From Clostridia bacterium (lineage in GTDB: Bacteria; Bacillota; Clostridia; Christensenellales; UBA1242), in the NCBI GenBank assembly GCA_009929275.1, contig SAAW01000008.1:1-42453 (forward strand): 42,453 bases of DNA, given 5' to 3'. A program made the position numbers and the translations under genes. The notes beneath the pieces are model-generated. The model was not told where the DNA came from and made no database searches. It saw nothing but the letters and a program-made list of their open reading frames with translations. Shown here piece by piece: positions 40,255-42,453 of the stretch (positions are counted from its first letter, which is position 1; every line of letters starts with the position of its first letter).

Positions 40255-40722
40255 TTAAAAGATTCGGCTTTTATAAACAGCAGTTTTTTCGCCACATTCC
40301 ATAACATAATAATCTCCGTCGCCCGCGCCCTCTCCTAAAATAAGCAAAAGTTGATGATAATTCCCCGCTTTTAAAGTGACATTTAGGATAGTTTCTTCTT
40401 CAAAAAACTTGCAAGATAATTCTGCCGAACTTTTATAATCAAAATTATTTTGTGCAAGAATTTCGTTTGCTATTCCACAAATATTTTTTAAATTTTTTTT
40501 AAGATAATTTATAACTTCATCAGTGTTTGAAAGAAGAGGAGAGAGAAAACTACATAACTCCTCTTTCACCTGATTTTTTGCTCTTTCATCGCTCACATTT
40601 GAACTATTTGCAACAATATGTATCCTCACATAACTCTCGCCCTTTTCGCCACAAGATAGTCCCAAAAGAACAACTGCCAAAAGCAAAATGCTCAAAAAAA
40701 ATATGGCAAACAATCTTTTCAC
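40255..40722 (-). CDS. spoIIR: Stage II sporulation protein R
   Basis: YVRIHIVANSSNVSDERAKNQVKEELCSFLSPLL typical SpoIIR N-terminal motif. Confidence 0.85.
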   Translation of the reverse strand: MKRLFAIFFLSILLLAVVLLGLSCGEKGESYVRIHIVANSSNVSDERAKNQVKEELCSFLSPLLSNTDEVINYLKKNLKNICGIANEILAQNNFDYKSSAELSCKFFEEETILNVTLKAGNYHQLLLILGEGAGDGDYYVMECGEKTAVYKSRIF

Positions 40723-40777
40723 AAAAAAGATTATTCACCACAATTCATTTTTTAATCAGTAATTTTAATTTTTTTCT

Positions 40778-42298
40778 TTAATTATTTTCACTTTCTTTTC
40801 TAAAATATGCCACAATTTTTTCTTCATCTGCCAAAGGAAGCGTCAATTCTCCGTTTTGCTCCACAAGTTCTGCCGTTGAGATGTTAAGTTCTTTTGCAAT
40901 GTCCCACAAAGTTTGACTTGACTTTGCAAGATAGATTTCCATTGCATAATCTCTTTCGGGCTTATCTTCACCAAGTGCAATTTGCGAAGTAATTGCGGAG
41001 GTTGACAGTGATGTTTGACTTATGTCCACCTTCACTTCTGCAAAGATTTCGAGTTCTCTGCCGTGTTTCACCTTGACACTGATGTCCCCCAGCACTGCCT
41101 GTGAAACAATTTGGTCACTTTCTGAAATTTCTGCTAATTTAAGAGAGATTGAGTATGGAACTTCGACATCAAGCGAGTTAAGAACATTGTTTCCGTCAGC
41201 ATCTTCGCTGTAATATATAAGATTGATGTTTGCAAGACCTTCAAGGACAACTTCGCTGTTTTTCACAATTTGATTTAAAATGGTTATGTATGTTGGAGTC
41301 GTTGCAAGAAGTTTGTCAATCTGTGGAATACTCTCGCTAAGCGTAAAGTTTGTTAAAATATTTTCGTCTGCTTGCTTTGTTGAAGCAAATTCTCCCACAC
41401 TGAAAGATTCCGTCGTCAAATTCACTTCATTTTTCAAACTATAAGCGTCAATCACTGTTTTTGTGCAATTTTTATTATAAACTTGGGCAGAAATGGCAAT
41501 CGGAACATCAAAAACGAACATATTTTTGTCGCTATTTTCGGTTGAAACAGCCTCTTTTGTGAAAATTAATGCTTGAATATTGCTCTCTTTTGTTGTGCCT
41601 TTTGCCTCAATTTCCTCTGAAAAGTTGTTTTCTTTAACTATGCTTCTAATGCTTTTGTCTTCCGTTTCATAGATTATGGAACTAAACACCGTCCCACTCA
41701 CCACAAAATAGTCGACAGCGGAAATGACAGATTTAATTGTGGCACTATTTTTGACAAACAAAATCTTGGCAATCTTGCTGTCTTTTGAGAGTTCAAAGTT
41801 AATCACGCCATCATATTTCACATCTGTCACAAGAGAATTGAAGCAGACCTCGCACTCCCGCACAAACACTCCTTCTGGCATAACAGCATTTCTAACTTCG
41901 CAGTTTTTTGAGATAATATTAATGTTGAATTCAATTGTTGAAGATAAATGCAAACTTTCGTCACCGCCACCGCTAGAATTTAATTCCGAAAGCAACAAAT
42001 CTGCACAAATCGCACTGTTTTCTGAAATCTCACTGTTTTCAAACACTTGGGAAAATTTTGCTTTTTGAGTTAAAGGAGTGATCTCGTTGTCCTCTAAGAC
42101 GACGAGTAAATCATAATCAATCTCCCCTTCTAATATCACTTTTCCAGCAAAAATAGTGGTTGTTTCCAAATTTGGTTTGGCAGAAAGTGTCAAGACTTTG
42201 ACAATTTTGACGTCGCCACTATAATCTTGCTGGTTTTTAATCTGCACAGTCCCCACATTTTTTTTCAAAGCAACTTCAAGTTTTTCATTATTATCCAT
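40778..42298 (-). CDS. sipL: SipL-like SPOCS (DUF3794) protein with C-terminal LysM
   Basis: About 506 aa, SPOCS-like repeats and C-terminal YLAKSSQTLWDIAKELNISTAELVEQN (LysM). Confidence 0.75.
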   Translation of the reverse strand: MDNNEKLEVALKKNVGTVQIKNQQDYSGDVKIVKVLTLSAKPNLETTTIFAGKVILEGEIDYDLLVVLEDNEITPLTQKAKFSQVFENSEISENSAICADLLLSELNSSGGGDESLHLSSTIEFNINIISKNCEVRNAVMPEGVFVRECEVCFNSLVTDVKYDGVINFELSKDSKIAKILFVKNSATIKSVISAVDYFVVSGTVFSSIIYETEDKSIRSIVKENNFSEEIEAKGTTKESNIQALIFTKEAVSTENSDKNMFVFDVPIAISAQVYNKNCTKTVIDAYSLKNEVNLTTESFSVGEFASTKQADENILTNFTLSESIPQIDKLLATTPTYITILNQIVKNSEVVLEGLANINLIYYSEDADGNNVLNSLDVEVPYSISLKLAEISESDQIVSQAVLGDISVKVKHGRELEIFAEVKVDISQTSLSTSAITSQIALGEDKPERDYAMEIYLAKSSQTLWDIAKELNISTAELVEQNGELTLPLADEEKIVAYFRKESENN

Positions 42299-42453
42299 TC
42301 AATCTCTCCCCTTAATGCGAAAGCGAAAAAAAATTGCTTTCTTCATATGATATATGAATACAACGCAACTTTCTTTTTTATGAATATATTTTATAATTTT
42401 TTAAAATTTTTCAAAAATTTTGACATCTCCACACAGCACATCTGAATAGGAAC

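Overview
The window is AT-rich Firmicutes/Clostridia-like chromosomal DNA from a predicted endospore-former. The left third (about 0-13.6 kb) is mostly housekeeping: PlsC-like acyltransferase, GNAT, tRNA-Asn(GUU), oligoendopeptidase F, ArsP_2-like permease, DivIVA-domain protein, RumA-type RNA methyltransferase, MazF/PemK toxin, AcpS, RecX, YigZ/IMPACT, an XRE regulator, an MntP/YtaF-like protein, MnmA and a zinc-ribbon/TM2-like protein. The centre (about 13.7-36.7 kb) is a type IV secretion-like locus. It has two small pilin-like VirB2/TrbC proteins, a large lipoprotein, a VirB6/TrbL-like polytopic protein with a long charged C-terminus, a VirB3(PrgI)-VirB4 fusion ATPase, and an 834-aa plus two small unassigned charged proteins. 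These are divergent from a VirD4/TraG coupling ATPase and an approximately 2,819-aa secreted, membrane-anchored repeat protein. No relaxase, integrase, transposase or replication gene is visible in the window. The right end (about 36.8-42.3 kb) holds an unusual Rho-like protein whose ATP-binding motifs look destroyed, then a compact sporulation cluster (SipL-like SPOCS/LysM, SpoIIR, SleB, YpeB). The observations most worth following up are the relaxase-less T4SS locus with its giant surface protein, the apparent pseudo-ATPase Rho, a shared N-terminal MNF-x(3-5)-LGA motif in three T4SS membrane proteins, and a terminator/promoter pair between the two pilin genes. All family calls come from reading motifs by eye; no database search was run.
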